Assembly: GCA_020635015.1 (NCBI GenBank)
Contig: JACKAP010000001.1
Span: forward strand, 248,001 to 312,000
Direction: 5' to 3'
Source: Calditrichia bacterium
Lineage (GTDB): Bacteria > Calditrichota > Calditrichia > RBG-13-44-9 > J075
Length of the DNA: 64,000 bases
The position numbers and the translations under genes were made by a program. The notes below the pieces were generated by a model. It saw nothing but the letters and a program-made list of their open reading frames with translations, did not search any database and was not told where the DNA came from. Within the stretch, counting starts at the first letter, position 1; each line of letters starts with the position of its first letter. Shown one piece after another: positions 30,427-38,822 of this stretch.

Positions 30427-31350
30427 ATGAAGAATGCCTACAAACGGCTGGATATTTATAAGTGCGTGCACGAATCGCACAAGGGCTTCGGCAGCCGGAT
30501 GTCGGTGCATCATATCCGTAACCGCAAGGGCTGCTATCCCCACGGCTGTTTTCATTTCAAATGGCACTGCAAGTTGATGAAGCAGGGCAAATCCTGCTAC
30601 CGCGGCTTTAAACACATGGGCAAAGACTGCTTCGGCTGCCGCTATTTTTATGAAGAGAAAGTGCACAATTACCCGGAACTGCAAATATCCGAGAAAGAAC
30701 ACGATGATTTTCTGCGGGAGTTAAATTTATTCGAAGACTGGCTGGATGAACATCTGCATCGGGAGTGGGAGATCCACGGCCGCGTTGACGGGGTCAAGCC
30801 GCTGTTCCGCAAGCGGGTGTACGCCAAAGGTGAGGGATTCGCCTTTGGCGGTTTCTTGCTGATCTTCCGGGAGCTCTATATCGGCAAGATCCTGATGGAG
30901 GATCATGTCTATGTGCAGATGTCGGAAAAAACCTATGCTGCACTTAAGTTTGGGCGCGGCGACCTGATCACTGCCCGGGCAACTCTGAGTATGGACCGGG
31001 GGCGGCTGGTATTTAAGCGCCTGCGCCGGGTGGAGATGGAGGAACGGGGGGAAGCGCCGACCTGGGACGTTTCCAAGGCGCTGGTGGCCCGGGAGACCGC
31101 CACCCGGATTCCCATTCAGCCGGATGGCTGCGTGCAGTGCCCCTTCGGCGCGCTGGTCGATGTGGAAGATCTTCAGGAAGCCGAAACCCGCAAGTACCGC
31201 CAGCTCTACTGCCTGAAAGGCCGCGAAGACTTCCGCACCTGCGAAGACTATCCCCGCCATGCCGGCCGCCAGGAAATTGACAATACCCGTCCCTTCAACT
31301 CCGCGGCCTGCATGAGCCGGAAGGTGAATGTAGTACTAAAGATGGGGTAA
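30427..31350 (+). CDS. Hypothetical cysteine-rich protein, probable metal-binding
   Basis: 307 residues, no signal peptide or membrane segment. Twelve Cys in two groups: N-terminal C13, C36, C41, C48, C57, C68, C71 (ending CFGC, zinc-ribbon-like, with many His between), and C-terminal C235, C238 (CVQC), C262, C272, C295. The central part (about 125-205: KRVYAKGEGFAFGGFLLIF, KFGRGDLITARATLSMDRG) looks like a beta-barrel, possibly OB-type. A nucleic-acid- or cluster-binding role is plausible, but the family is not recognised. The N-terminal basic stretch (RNRKGCYPHGCFHFKWHCK) fits nucleic-acid contact. No clear Shine-Dalgarno; its TAA stop is part of a TAATGGTAAATGC word. Confidence 0.6.
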   Translation: MKNAYKRLDIYKCVHESHKGFGSRMSVHHIRNRKGCYPHGCFHFKWHCKLMKQGKSCYRGFKHMGKDCFGCRYFYEEKVHNYPELQISEKEHDDFLRELNLFEDWLDEHLHREWEIHGRVDGVKPLFRKRVYAKGEGFAFGGFLLIFRELYIGKILMEDHVYVQMSEKTYAALKFGRGDLITARATLSMDRGRLVFKRLRRVEMEERGEAPTWDVSKALVARETATRIPIQPDGCVQCPFGALVDVEDLQEAETRKYRQLYCLKGREDFRTCEDYPRHAGRQEIDNTRPFNSAACMSRKVNVVLKMG

Positions 31351-31435
31351 TGGTAAATGCTTAATGGTAAATGCTCAATGCTCAATGGAATGGTAAATTA
31401 CCGATGAGCATTTACCATTAAGCATTGAGCATTAA
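31348..31435. repeat. Inverted pair of GGTAAATGCTTAAT words
   Basis: Left arm (31348-31398) TAATGGTAAATGCTTAATGG and further units. Right arm (31407-31435) GAGCATTTACCATTAAGCAT and continuing. The spacer is only a few bases. The first TAA is the stop codon of the Cys-rich gene. A short related arm is at 5700-5737 around the start of the CHASE2 activator. Confidence 0.85.
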
Positions 31436-31485
31436 ATTTTTCATCCCGCTTGCGTTAACCCATGCAAAGAAGTTAACTTGAGACC

Positions 31486-31574
31486 TAGCGTCAGGGGTGC
31501 CGCGGAAAGAAACGCGGCTGAGAATATACCCTCTGAACCTGATCCCGGATAATACCGGCGTAGGGAGACGGAAG
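31486..31574 (+). ncRNA. TPP riboswitch (THI element)
   Basis: Contains the conserved blocks in order: CAGGGGTGCC, GGCTGAGA, ATACCCTCTGAACCTGAT, GGATAATACC and GCGTAGGGA. P1 can close by CGTC (31489-31492) with GACG (31567-31570). It binds thiamin pyrophosphate and would turn off the downstream TonB receptor through the terminator at 31606 when TPP is plentiful. Confidence 0.96.
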
Positions 31575-31605
31575 TGATATTCGATCATTTCGCTGTTTTG
31601 AAGCC

Positions 31606-31641
31606 AACCGCTTCTCCCTGCCCGGAGTAGCGGTTTTTTTT
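31606..31641 (+). terminator. Riboswitch expression-platform terminator
   Basis: Stem AACCGCTTCTCC (31606-31617) with GGAGTAGCGGTT (31624-31635), one mismatch, six-base loop, then eight T (31634-31641). It lies between the TPP aptamer and the receptor start, so regulation is by transcription attenuation. Confidence 0.92.
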
Positions 31642-31663
31642 GTGCAAAACAGGAGGTGATTTT

Positions 31664-34117
31664 ATGTTACGTTTGAAATTTTGGATGATGATCCTGGTGT
31701 TTGCCAGCCAGGTTCTGCTCGCCCAAAATGGGCAGATCGAGGGAGTGGTGCGGGATGCCGCCAGCGCCAGCCCCCTGGCCGGGGCCAATATCGAGATCCC
31801 GGCACGCCGTCTGGGCGTCTCCAGCGACGCGCAGGGACATTTTGTGCTGACCGGCCTTGCGCCGGGACGCTATCAATTGAGTATCAGCTATATCGGTTAT
31901 GAAACGCTTCGCCGGGAAGTGGCCGTCGCCGCCGGGGAGACAACTGTCGTCACCATTGAGTTGAAAGCTCGCCCGCTGCGCGGCCGGGAAATCAGCGTGG
32001 TGGCCACCCGGGCGGTGGAAGGGGAAACCCCGGCCGCCTTCAGCACCTTGACCCGCGAGGATATTGCCGAGCGGTACTACGCTCAGGACATCCCGGTGCT
32101 GCTGAGCGAACTGCCTTCCACCACCTTCTATTCCGAGGGGGGCAACGGCATCGGCTACAATTATCTCTCCATCCGCGGCTTCGATCAGCGGCGGATCTCG
32201 GTGATGATCAACGGCGTACCCCAGAACGATCCGGAAGATCATAACGTCTACTGGGTGGACTTCCCGGACCTGCTGGGCAATGTGGAAGATATCCAGGTAC
32301 AGCGCGGGGCAGGCAGCGCTTTTTATGGACCGCCGGCAATCGGGGGATCGATCAACATCATTACCTCACAGTTCTCTCCGGAGCGGAAATTGCAGGCGTA
32401 TAGCGGCATCGGCAGCTACAACACCCGCAAATTTGCCCTCGGCTTAAACAGCGGCCTGCTCAACAACCGCTGGGTGCTCTCCGCCCGGGTATCGCAGATC
32501 CGCAGCGACAGCTACCGGGAATGGGCGGCGGTCGATTTCAAGAGCTTCTTCCTCGGCGCGGCGTATTTTGGCGAAAAATCGAGCACCCGGCTGCATTTTT
32601 ATGGCGGCCCGATCGAAGATCAACTGGCCTATTACGGCATCTCCAAAGCGGAAGCGGAGGACCGCGCTACCCGCCGCGGCAACTATATCAGCGGGCCGCA
32701 GCAGGTGGAGAACTTCAATCAGCCACATCTGGAGCTGATCAATACCTACCAACTGACTCCCGGATTAACCCTCAATAACATCCTGACCGGCGTTCGCGGG
32801 TACGGTTTCTTCGACTATGACGGCAGTTGGGCGCCTTTCTCTTATTACCGGCTCACCCCGGAATATGGGTTCGATGTCAATGGCGATCCGCAAGACCGCT
32901 ATGCCGAATCGCTCCTGATCCGCGCCTATGTCGACAACCGCCAGGGCGGCTGGTTTCCCAATCTCACCTGGGAACACGAGCGCGGCACCCTGGTGGCGGG
33001 AGGAGAGATCCGCACCCACCGTTCCCTGCACTGGGGCCGCATCCAGGACGGCAGCAGTGATCTGCCGCTGGCGGTGAGCGGCGACTATCGCGGGCGCGAC
33101 TATATCGGCGCGCGCCGTTATTACGAATACAAGGGCGCCAAGGATATCCTCTCCCCCTACCTGCAGGGCACCTACCGTCTGCTGCCGCGGGTCAGCGCTC
33201 AGTTGAGCTTGCAGTATGTTTATCAACGCTACCGGCTTTACGACGAGAAATTTATCGGCACCGAGTTCGATCTCGATTATCACTTTCTCAACCCGCGGAT
33301 GGGATTGAATTTTACCCTCAGCCCGGAATGGCAGTTGTTTACCAGCTTTGCCCGGGTTTCCCGGGAGCCGCGCCTGAAAAATTTCTATGATGCGGCGGAA
33401 GCGAGCACCCCGGCCTCCTGGGGGGCGGTAACTCCGCAATTTGCCCGCAATCCGGACGGCAGTTTCGATTTTGATTCACCGCTGGTCCAGCCGGAAAAAC
33501 TGAACGATGTGGAAATCGGCCTGAGCTATCGCAGCGAAAAACTGCGCGGGGATATCAATCTGTACTATATGGATTTTCAGGATGAGATCGTCAAAAGCGG
33601 GCAGCTCGACCGTTTCGGCCAGCCGGTGACCGGCAACGCCGAGCAGACGGTGCATGCCGGCATCGAGGCCAACGCGGTGCTGCAACTGAATTCCTTCCTT
33701 TCCGGCAGCGGCAACCTGACCTTCAGCCGGAACGAACTGAACCGTTATTCGGTCTATGACAGCGATGGCAGCGAGATGAAACTCGACGGCAATCCTATCG
33801 CCGGCTTTCCGGAATTCCTGGCCAACGCCCGCCTGAACTTCCGGCACCGCGGCCTCAATGCGTCGTTGATGATGCAACACGTCGGGAAACAATACACCGA
33901 TAATTTCCAAAACGAAGCCAATATCGTCGATGCGTATACCGTTTTCAACGGGATGATCGGCTGCCGCCTCAGCCGCCTCGCCCCGCTTTCGCAAATTACC
34001 TTGCAATTGCATATTCAAAATATTTTCGATAGGTTGTACATCACCCATGGCGAAGGTGCGGATTTCTTCCCGGCGGCGGAGCGGCACTTTTTTGTGAATA
34101 TGATCGTGGAGTTGTAG
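31664..34117 (+). CDS. TonB-dependent outer-membrane receptor, probable thiamin uptake
   Basis: 817 residues. Signal peptide (FWMMILVFASQVLLAQ), carboxypeptidase-regulatory-like domain (about 22-110: GVVRDAASASPLAGANIEIP, GHFVLTGLAPGRYQLSISYI), plug domain (about 125-235: YNYLSIRGFDQRRISVMING, VQRGAGSAFYGPPAIGGSIN) and a 22-strand-type barrel ending FFVNMIVEL with a terminal aromatic/hydrophobic pattern. The start at 31664 is set by AGGAGGTGAT three bases upstream of TTTATG; an in-frame ATG at 31640 lies in the terminator T-run. Controlled by the TPP riboswitch, so thiamin or a thiamin precursor is the probable cargo, as for riboswitch-linked receptors in Bacteroidetes. Confidence 0.92.
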   Translation: MLRLKFWMMILVFASQVLLAQNGQIEGVVRDAASASPLAGANIEIPARRLGVSSDAQGHFVLTGLAPGRYQLSISYIGYETLRREVAVAAGETTVVTIELKARPLRGREISVVATRAVEGETPAAFSTLTREDIAERYYAQDIPVLLSELPSTTFYSEGGNGIGYNYLSIRGFDQRRISVMINGVPQNDPEDHNVYWVDFPDLLGNVEDIQVQRGAGSAFYGPPAIGGSINIITSQFSPERKLQAYSGIGSYNTRKFALGLNSGLLNNRWVLSARVSQIRSDSYREWAAVDFKSFFLGAAYFGEKSSTRLHFYGGPIEDQLAYYGISKAEAEDRATRRGNYISGPQQVENFNQPHLELINTYQLTPGLTLNNILTGVRGYGFFDYDGSWAPFSYYRLTPEYGFDVNGDPQDRYAESLLIRAYVDNRQGGWFPNLTWEHERGTLVAGGEIRTHRSLHWGRIQDGSSDLPLAVSGDYRGRDYIGARRYYEYKGAKDILSPYLQGTYRLLPRVSAQLSLQYVYQRYRLYDEKFIGTEFDLDYHFLNPRMGLNFTLSPEWQLFTSFARVSREPRLKNFYDAAEASTPASWGAVTPQFARNPDGSFDFDSPLVQPEKLNDVEIGLSYRSEKLRGDINLYYMDFQDEIVKSGQLDRFGQPVTGNAEQTVHAGIEANAVLQLNSFLSGSGNLTFSRNELNRYSVYDSDGSEMKLDGNPIAGFPEFLANARLNFRHRGLNASLMMQHVGKQYTDNFQNEANIVDAYTVFNGMIGCRLSRLAPLSQITLQLHIQNIFDRLYITHGEGADFFPAAERHFFVNMIVEL

Positions 34118-34140
34118 TTGATAATTTTTTGGGTATGTAT

Positions 34141-34235
34141 TTTTTTGTCCACGGATTACACGGATTACACGGATTATCACTGAAACAATAGAAGAATAGG
34201 TTTAAATCCGTGTAAATCTGTGTAATCCGTGGACT
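34141..34235. repeat. Inverted pair of CACGGATTA words
   Basis: Left arm 34141-34178, right arm 34203-34235 (AAATCCGTGTAAATCTGTGT onward, ending CCGTGGACTG). Short loop of about 24 bases. It sits between the receptor and the hydroxylase genes and could act as a strong intercistronic hairpin. Confidence 0.85.
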
Positions 34236-34305
34236 GTCATTAAGTTTCTCTGACCCGATAACCGGGCCCGTGGCCGCACTTTATGCAAGCAGAGGAGTGT
34301 CTGAT

Positions 34306-35181
34306 ATGCCGAACATGATTCACCTGGCGATACCGGCGTTTATCATTTTGATGATCGTGGAGGCGATTGTCAGCGCCATCCAGGACGGCGAACTGTATGA
34401 GGTTAAAGATACTGCCGCCAGCCTGGCGATGGGGATCGGCAATGTGCTGATCAAGCTGTTGACCAAGATCCCGGTGCTGGGCCTCTATTTCCTGGCTTAC
34501 GAAAACCGCCTGTTCGATATCGAGATTGTGTGGTGGAGCTGGATTTTGCTGTTCTTTCTGGAAGATTTCACCTACTATATCTTCCACCGCTTCAGCCACG
34601 AATGCCGGTTTCTCTGGGCCTCCCATGTCAATCACCACTCCTCCCAGCGCTACAATCTCTCCACCGCCCTGCGCCAGACCTGGACCAGCTTTCTGAGCGG
34701 AGGATTTCTCTTCTGGGTCTGGCTGCCCTTGCTGGGCTTTGATCCCCTGATGGTGATGGCCATGCAGTCGATCAGCCTGCTTTACCAGTTCTGGATCCAC
34801 ACCCAGGTGATCGGGCGGATGGGACCGCTGGAATGGGTGTTCAATACTCCCTCCCACCACCGGGTGCATCACGGGTCCGATGTGAAGTATCTTGACCGCA
34901 ATCACGGCGGCATCCTGATCATCTGGGACCGCCTCTTCGGCACCTTCCAGGCGGAAGAAGAAGCGCCCACTTATGGATTGACCACAAACATCAACAGCTA
35001 TAACCCGATCCGCATTGCCTTTCACGAATGGCAGGATATGCTGCGCGACGTGCGCGAGGCCGGCAGTTGGCGGGAGCGGCTGCTCTATCTCTTCGGCCCT
35101 CCGGGATGGAGCCCGGACGGTTCGCGCAAGACCGTAAAACAATTGCGCTCGGAGATCGCGGAAAAGCCGCCGGTCGTGTAG
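34306..35181 (+). CDS. Fatty acid hydroxylase / sterol desaturase superfamily membrane protein
   Basis: 291 residues with four to five membrane segments. Carries the superfamily's di-iron histidine clusters: HRFSH (HX3H), HVNHH (HX2HH) and the C-terminal SHHRVHHGSD (HX2HH) followed by NHGGILIIWDRLFGTF. Members hydroxylate or desaturate lipids using O2, in the inner membrane. The start at 34306 has AGAGGAG eight bases upstream. It sits between a thiamin-regulated receptor and thiamin pyrophosphokinase, so a link to thiamin uptake is possible, but a lipid substrate is equally likely. Its TAG stop is the second to fourth base of a 28-bp palindrome. Confidence 0.88.
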   Translation: MPNMIHLAIPAFIILMIVEAIVSAIQDGELYEVKDTAASLAMGIGNVLIKLLTKIPVLGLYFLAYENRLFDIEIVWWSWILLFFLEDFTYYIFHRFSHECRFLWASHVNHHSSQRYNLSTALRQTWTSFLSGGFLFWVWLPLLGFDPLMVMAMQSISLLYQFWIHTQVIGRMGPLEWVFNTPSHHRVHHGSDVKYLDRNHGGILIIWDRLFGTFQAEEEAPTYGLTTNINSYNPIRIAFHEWQDMLRDVREAGSWRERLLYLFGPPGWSPDGSRKTVKQLRSEIAEKPPVV

Positions 35182-35205
35182 GGTAGGGTCGCGACCCTAC
35201 CCTAC
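35178..35205. repeat. 28-bp perfect palindrome, copy 1
   Basis: Half-site GTAGGGTAGGGTCG followed by its exact inverse. It contains the stop codon of the hydroxylase gene (TAG, 35179-35181). An identical palindrome occurs at 55910-55937, also overlapping a TAG stop. Confidence 0.95.
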
Positions 35206-35245
35206 AACCACACGGACCCGGCTAAAATCAATATATCATGATATC

Positions 35246-35869
35246 ATGAAAAAATCCGCCTTAATATTTGCCAACGGCGAGATCACCCCGGCCGAGATCG
35301 AGCTGGTGCGGGATCAGGCTTTCGATACGGTCATCGCCGCCGACGGCGGTGCCGTCGCTGCACTGCGATGGCATTACCATCCCGAGGTGGTGATCGGGGA
35401 TCTCGATTCCATCACCCCGGAGATTCGCAGCCGGCTGGGAAATGCCGCTCTGTTGCATCGTCCGGATCAGGAACTCAACGATCTGGAGAAAGCCCTGCAA
35501 TATTGCCGCGATACGGAGGTGGAGGCCATCACCCTGCTCGGCGCCGGGGGGAAGCGGCTCGATCATACCTTGAACAATCTCTCGGTGCTGAGCCGCTATG
35601 ATCAGTGGTTTGATCTTACGATTTACGATGCTCATTCGCAGATTTTTATCGTGCGCGACCGCTGGCAGTATCAGGGGGCACCGCAACAGTTGATTTCCCT
35701 GATCCCTATCGGCGCGGCAGAGGGAGTGACGACGGAAGGCCTGGCCTTCCCCCTCCGCCGGGAAACCTTGCGCTTCGGCCGGCGCGAGGGGCTAAGCAAT
35801 TATATCGTCTCCAACCCGGTGCAGGTGACGCTGGAAAAAGGCCTGCTGCTGATATTTGTGATCCGTTAA
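35246..35869 (+). CDS. thiN: Thiamin pyrophosphokinase
   Basis: 207 residues, cytoplasmic. Transfers pyrophosphate from ATP to thiamin, giving TPP, the last salvage step. Family motifs: AADGGAVAAL, PEVVIGDLDSITPE, DQELNDLEKAL (substrate and metal Asp residues), LLGAGGKRLDHTLNN, and a C-terminal beta-rich thiamin-binding domain with GLSNYI. Normal length. Lies between the hydroxylase and an SSS transporter, downstream of the TPP riboswitch locus. The start is preceded by a CATGATATCATG palindrome rather than a good Shine-Dalgarno. Confidence 0.94.
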   Translation: MKKSALIFANGEITPAEIELVRDQAFDTVIAADGGAVAALRWHYHPEVVIGDLDSITPEIRSRLGNAALLHRPDQELNDLEKALQYCRDTEVEAITLLGAGGKRLDHTLNNLSVLSRYDQWFDLTIYDAHSQIFIVRDRWQYQGAPQQLISLIPIGAAEGVTTEGLAFPLRRETLRFGRREGLSNYIVSNPVQVTLEKGLLLIFVIR

Positions 35870-35898
35870 GGATCGATTAATAATCACTTGTCAACTAC

Positions 35899-35979
35899 TG
35901 CCACAGAGACACAGAGATCACAGAGTTAGTTGTCGGTTGTCAGTTCTCAGTTCTCCGTGAACTCTGTGTCTCTGTGGCT
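35899..35979. repeat. Inverted pair of CACAGAGA words
   Basis: Left arm TGCCACAGAGACACAGAGAT (35899-35918, continuing to 35925). Right arm 35956-35979 (TGAACTCTGTGTCTCTGTGG) is the inverse. A GTCAGTTCTCAGTTCTC word lies in the loop. A single arm of the same family is at 45728-45754. Confidence 0.85.
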
Positions 35980-36041
35980 ATTCTGCATCGATATTCGACA
36001 AATTAAACCTTAATTGATTCTGGGGTGGATTAAAAATTTCC

Positions 36042-37433
36042 GTGACGCTGCACTGGTTAGAAATACTGCCCATCGCCGCCTACCTGGTGGCGATCCTGTT
36101 TTTGGGATTTTATCGCCGCGACCGTTCCGCCAGCGAGGAGGATTTCATCGTCGGCGGTCGCCGGCTTACGCTCCCGGCATTTATCGCCACCCTGGTCACT
36201 ACCTGGTACGGTGGGATCCTGGGGGTGGGAGAGTTCACCTATCTTTACGGAATTTCCAACTGGGTCGTCTTTGGGCTGCCCTACTATGTCTTTGCCATCC
36301 TCTTTGCCTTCCTACTGGCCGGAAAGGTCCAGCGCAGCTCCTTTGTCTCCATCCCCGATCAATTTTACTGTCATTACGGTCGGCGCGGGGGCATTCTGGG
36401 AGCAATTTTTACCTTTTTTATGACCCTGCCCGCCCCCTATATGCTGATGGTCGGTTTGCTGTTCCACCTGGTGAGCGGGTGGGCGCTGTGGGTGTGTATT
36501 ATTCTGGGGGCGCTATTTTCGGTGATCTACGTGCTCAGCGGCGGTTTTCATGCAGTAGTGCGCACCGATAAGCTGCAGTTTGTGCTGATGTTCGGCGGAT
36601 TTGCCATGTTGCTGGCAGTGCTGGTGTGGCGTTTCGGCGGCCTGTCATTCCTGAGCGTCAACCTGCCTGCGCAGCATCTCACCTGGCATGGGGGGAATTC
36701 TCTTACCTATATTTCAGTATGGTTTTTCATTGCCCTCTGGACCTTCATCGATCCTGGATTCCACCAACGCTGCTATGCCGCCCGTACCCCGGCCACTGCC
36801 CGCAACGGCATCCTGATCTCGGTGGGCTTCTGGCTGATCTTCGACTGTCTGACCACCGCCAGCGGTCTTTATGCCCGGGCGCTGCTGCAGGGGGAACAGA
36901 TCCGCCCGGCGCTCTCCTTCCCGCTGCTGGGGCACGAGTTTCTTCCCCCGCTGCTTTCCGGACTGTTTCTCACCGGGCTCTTCGCCACCATCATGTCGAC
37001 GGTTGACAGCTACTCGCTGCTCTCGGCGATCACCATCGGGCACGACCTGCTCAAGAAATGGCCGTCCGGAAAGAGCGCCGGCCCGGCAGCGATCAAAACC
37101 GGGCTGCTGATTACCGTGGTGATATCGATCGTGCTGGCGATTGCAGTGCCTTCGGTGATCGAGCTCTGGCTGCTGCTGGGGAACATTTTCATCCCTCCGA
37201 TGCTGTTGCCGTTGCTGGGCTGCTACTTTCCCGCCCTCCGCCCGGATACCCGCTGGGTGCTCGCCAACCTGGTGCTCGCGTTCCTGGTGTCTCTGGCATT
37301 CCTCACGCTTTCGGTATGGCATAGCCCTTCCCTCCGGGAATTGAGCTTTTACGGGGGAATTCCTCCGATGTATCCCGGCTTGCTGGTTTCGCTGCTCATT
37401 TTCGGGCTGGCCCGGCGGAAGCGGCGGCTTTAG
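36042..37433 (+). CDS. Sodium:solute symporter family (SSS) transporter
   Basis: 463 residues with about 12 to 13 membrane segments. SSS features: an early GGRRLTLPAFIATLVTTWYG (Na+-site region of TM1), IYVLSGGFHAVVRTDKLQFV, DPGFHQRCYAARTPATARNG, and LFLTGLFATIMSTVDSYSL, which contains the conserved S-T-x-DS. Imports a small solute with Na+. Immediately downstream of thiN and in the TPP-riboswitch locus, so I infer thiamin or a precursor (HMP, thiazole) as substrate; SSS proteins are poorly documented in this role. GTG start at 36042 without a close Shine-Dalgarno. Confidence 0.88.
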   Translation: MTLHWLEILPIAAYLVAILFLGFYRRDRSASEEDFIVGGRRLTLPAFIATLVTTWYGGILGVGEFTYLYGISNWVVFGLPYYVFAILFAFLLAGKVQRSSFVSIPDQFYCHYGRRGGILGAIFTFFMTLPAPYMLMVGLLFHLVSGWALWVCIILGALFSVIYVLSGGFHAVVRTDKLQFVLMFGGFAMLLAVLVWRFGGLSFLSVNLPAQHLTWHGGNSLTYISVWFFIALWTFIDPGFHQRCYAARTPATARNGILISVGFWLIFDCLTTASGLYARALLQGEQIRPALSFPLLGHEFLPPLLSGLFLTGLFATIMSTVDSYSLLSAITIGHDLLKKWPSGKSAGPAAIKTGLLITVVISIVLAIAVPSVIELWLLLGNIFIPPMLLPLLGCYFPALRPDTRWVLANLVLAFLVSLAFLTLSVWHSPSLRELSFYGGIPPMYPGLLVSLLIFGLARRKRRL

Positions 37434-37562
37434 GGCTCTCATGACACGTGATTGCCGTTAGGTATCTTCCTGGAAAAACGTACAAAGAGTTTGATTATTT
37501 CATGTGAAATTTATAGCTTCTCTTTTATTCACCGGACAACGATCAAAAATGATGAGGTTCCC

Positions 37563-38360
37563 ATGCGATATTCGCTCCTACTCGCCTGCGTATTTTCCTG
37601 TTTTGTGTTTTTGACCTGTGCCCCGAAAACGGCCGGGGTTGATCAAAGTCGCAAGACCGTCACCCCACCGGCGGTTGAGGAAGAATTGGTGCCGTTAACT
37701 GACAACGGCAAGGTTCTGCAAGTGCAGGTAAAATCGGAAAATATCCGCGCAAAACCCAACGGCACCCGGCTTGGCCAGCTTAAACAAGGCAATCAGATCA
37801 CGGTCATTAAGCGGGTCGGCAACTGGATCTATTTCAAGAACAACAAATATACCGGCGCGTATATCTGGGCACCTTCCGTGGGGTATACCTATGAGAATTT
37901 ATACAGCCCGTTTTTCTACTATGACACCACCCGCAATCAGTTTTATGATGTCTCCTATTTTCAAACTATTTTTTCTCAGAAAGGCCAGCGCCGTCAGGAT
38001 ATTCAGAGTGCTTACGAGTTGTTTTTCAAAGACATCGGACTGGGTAGCCATGAGGCGGTCATCCTGGATGTGGTCGTGGAATCCCAGCAGGTGGTCGAGC
38101 ATGGGATCACTCTCTACGTCAACCAGGAAACCGATAAAATCGAGAAAATCCGGGTTGATTACTACCGGCCGGTCGATGGGTATAAAACCGCTCTGAAGAA
38201 GAGTGAGCTGCCGGTCAAGGATCCGGTGGAGATCAACAACAGCCACCTGATCTGGCCCGCCGGCACCCTGTTGCCGCGACTGACGGTCGACCTGGAGCGC
38301 AAGGAATGGGACAGCAAGCAACTCTCTAGCATCTGGTACATCCAGCCGGTGCGCAATTAG
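37563..38360 (+). CDS. SH3b-domain lipoprotein
   Basis: 265 residues. Lipoprotein signal with lipobox FLTC near residue 21. A bacterial SH3-like domain follows (about 55-110: VKSENIRAKPNGTRLGQLKQ, ITVIKRVGNWIYFKNN, GYIWAPS-like AYIWAPSVG), then a beta-rich C-terminal domain of about 150 residues with no recognised family (DVVVESQQVVEHGITLYVN). SH3b domains often bind peptidoglycan or peptides in the periplasm. Start at 37563 has GATGAGG about six bases upstream; the in-frame extension back to 37452 lacks a signal peptide and is rejected. Overlaps the following smr gene by one base (TAGTG). Confidence 0.8.
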   Translation: MRYSLLLACVFSCFVFLTCAPKTAGVDQSRKTVTPPAVEEELVPLTDNGKVLQVQVKSENIRAKPNGTRLGQLKQGNQITVIKRVGNWIYFKNNKYTGAYIWAPSVGYTYENLYSPFFYYDTTRNQFYDVSYFQTIFSQKGQRRQDIQSAYELFFKDIGLGSHEAVILDVVVESQQVVEHGITLYVNQETDKIEKIRVDYYRPVDGYKTALKKSELPVKDPVEINNSHLIWPAGTLLPRLTVDLERKEWDSKQLSSIWYIQPVRN

Positions 38361-38632
38361 TGGACCCGGTGGAACTGCCGATAGACGGGGAGTTGGATCT
38401 GCACACCTTCCATCCCCGGGAGATCAAGGAACTGATTCCGGACTATCTCGCCGCCTGCCGGGAAAAGGGCATCTACCAAATCCGGATCGTGCACGGCAAG
38501 GGCAAAGGGGTGCTGCGGGAAACCGTGCACCGTCTGTTGGAGCGCCTGCCGGAAGTGGAAATGTTCTGGCAGGAAGGCAGCGCCGGCAGTTGGGGGGCGA
38601 CGTTGGTGCGGTTGAAGAAAGATGAAGGGTAA
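38360..38632 (+). CDS. Stand-alone Smr-domain protein
   Basis: 90 residues, cytoplasmic. Small MutS-related domain alone: LDLHTFHPREIKELIPDYL, then IRIVHGKGKGVLRETVHRLL, which holds the HGKG loop. Smr domains nick or bind branched nucleic acids or cleave RNA in ribosome quality control; stand-alone forms are not well assigned. GTG start overlaps the TAG of the SH3b lipoprotein, so translation is likely coupled. The TAA stop is part of a GGGTAAAGGATAAAGG word. Confidence 0.9.
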   Translation: MDPVELPIDGELDLHTFHPREIKELIPDYLAACREKGIYQIRIVHGKGKGVLRETVHRLLERLPEVEMFWQEGSAGSWGATLVRLKKDEG

Positions 38633-38822
38633 AGGATAAAGGATAAAGGATAAAGTAAGACGTTAAAGGGTACCATGCCGGTATGTTTGTTTTTTTGTCC
38701 ACGGATTACACGGATTTTCACTGAAATGGCTGAAAAATCTGTGTTAATCCGTGTAATCCGTGGATAATAAAGCGGTGTTCATCCAACCCATCAACCCATT
38801 AACTCTTCAACCCATCAACTCA
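38630..38822. repeat. Composite word-repeat block (AAAGGAT, CACGGATTA pair, CCCATCAA)
   Basis: AAAGGAT heptamers (38630-38655), then an inverted CACGGATTA pair (38691-38720 and 38736-38766) with a loop of about 15 bases, then CCCATCAA words (38785-38822). The first word contributes the smr stop codon. The last contributes the stop (TCA read on the minus strand) of the convergent polyprenyl synthase gene. Confidence 0.85.

Noticed and set aside
31444..31480. Possible extra stem upstream of the TPP aptamer (GTTAAC ... GTTAAC)
   Set aside because: Short and imperfect; the conserved aptamer is complete without it.
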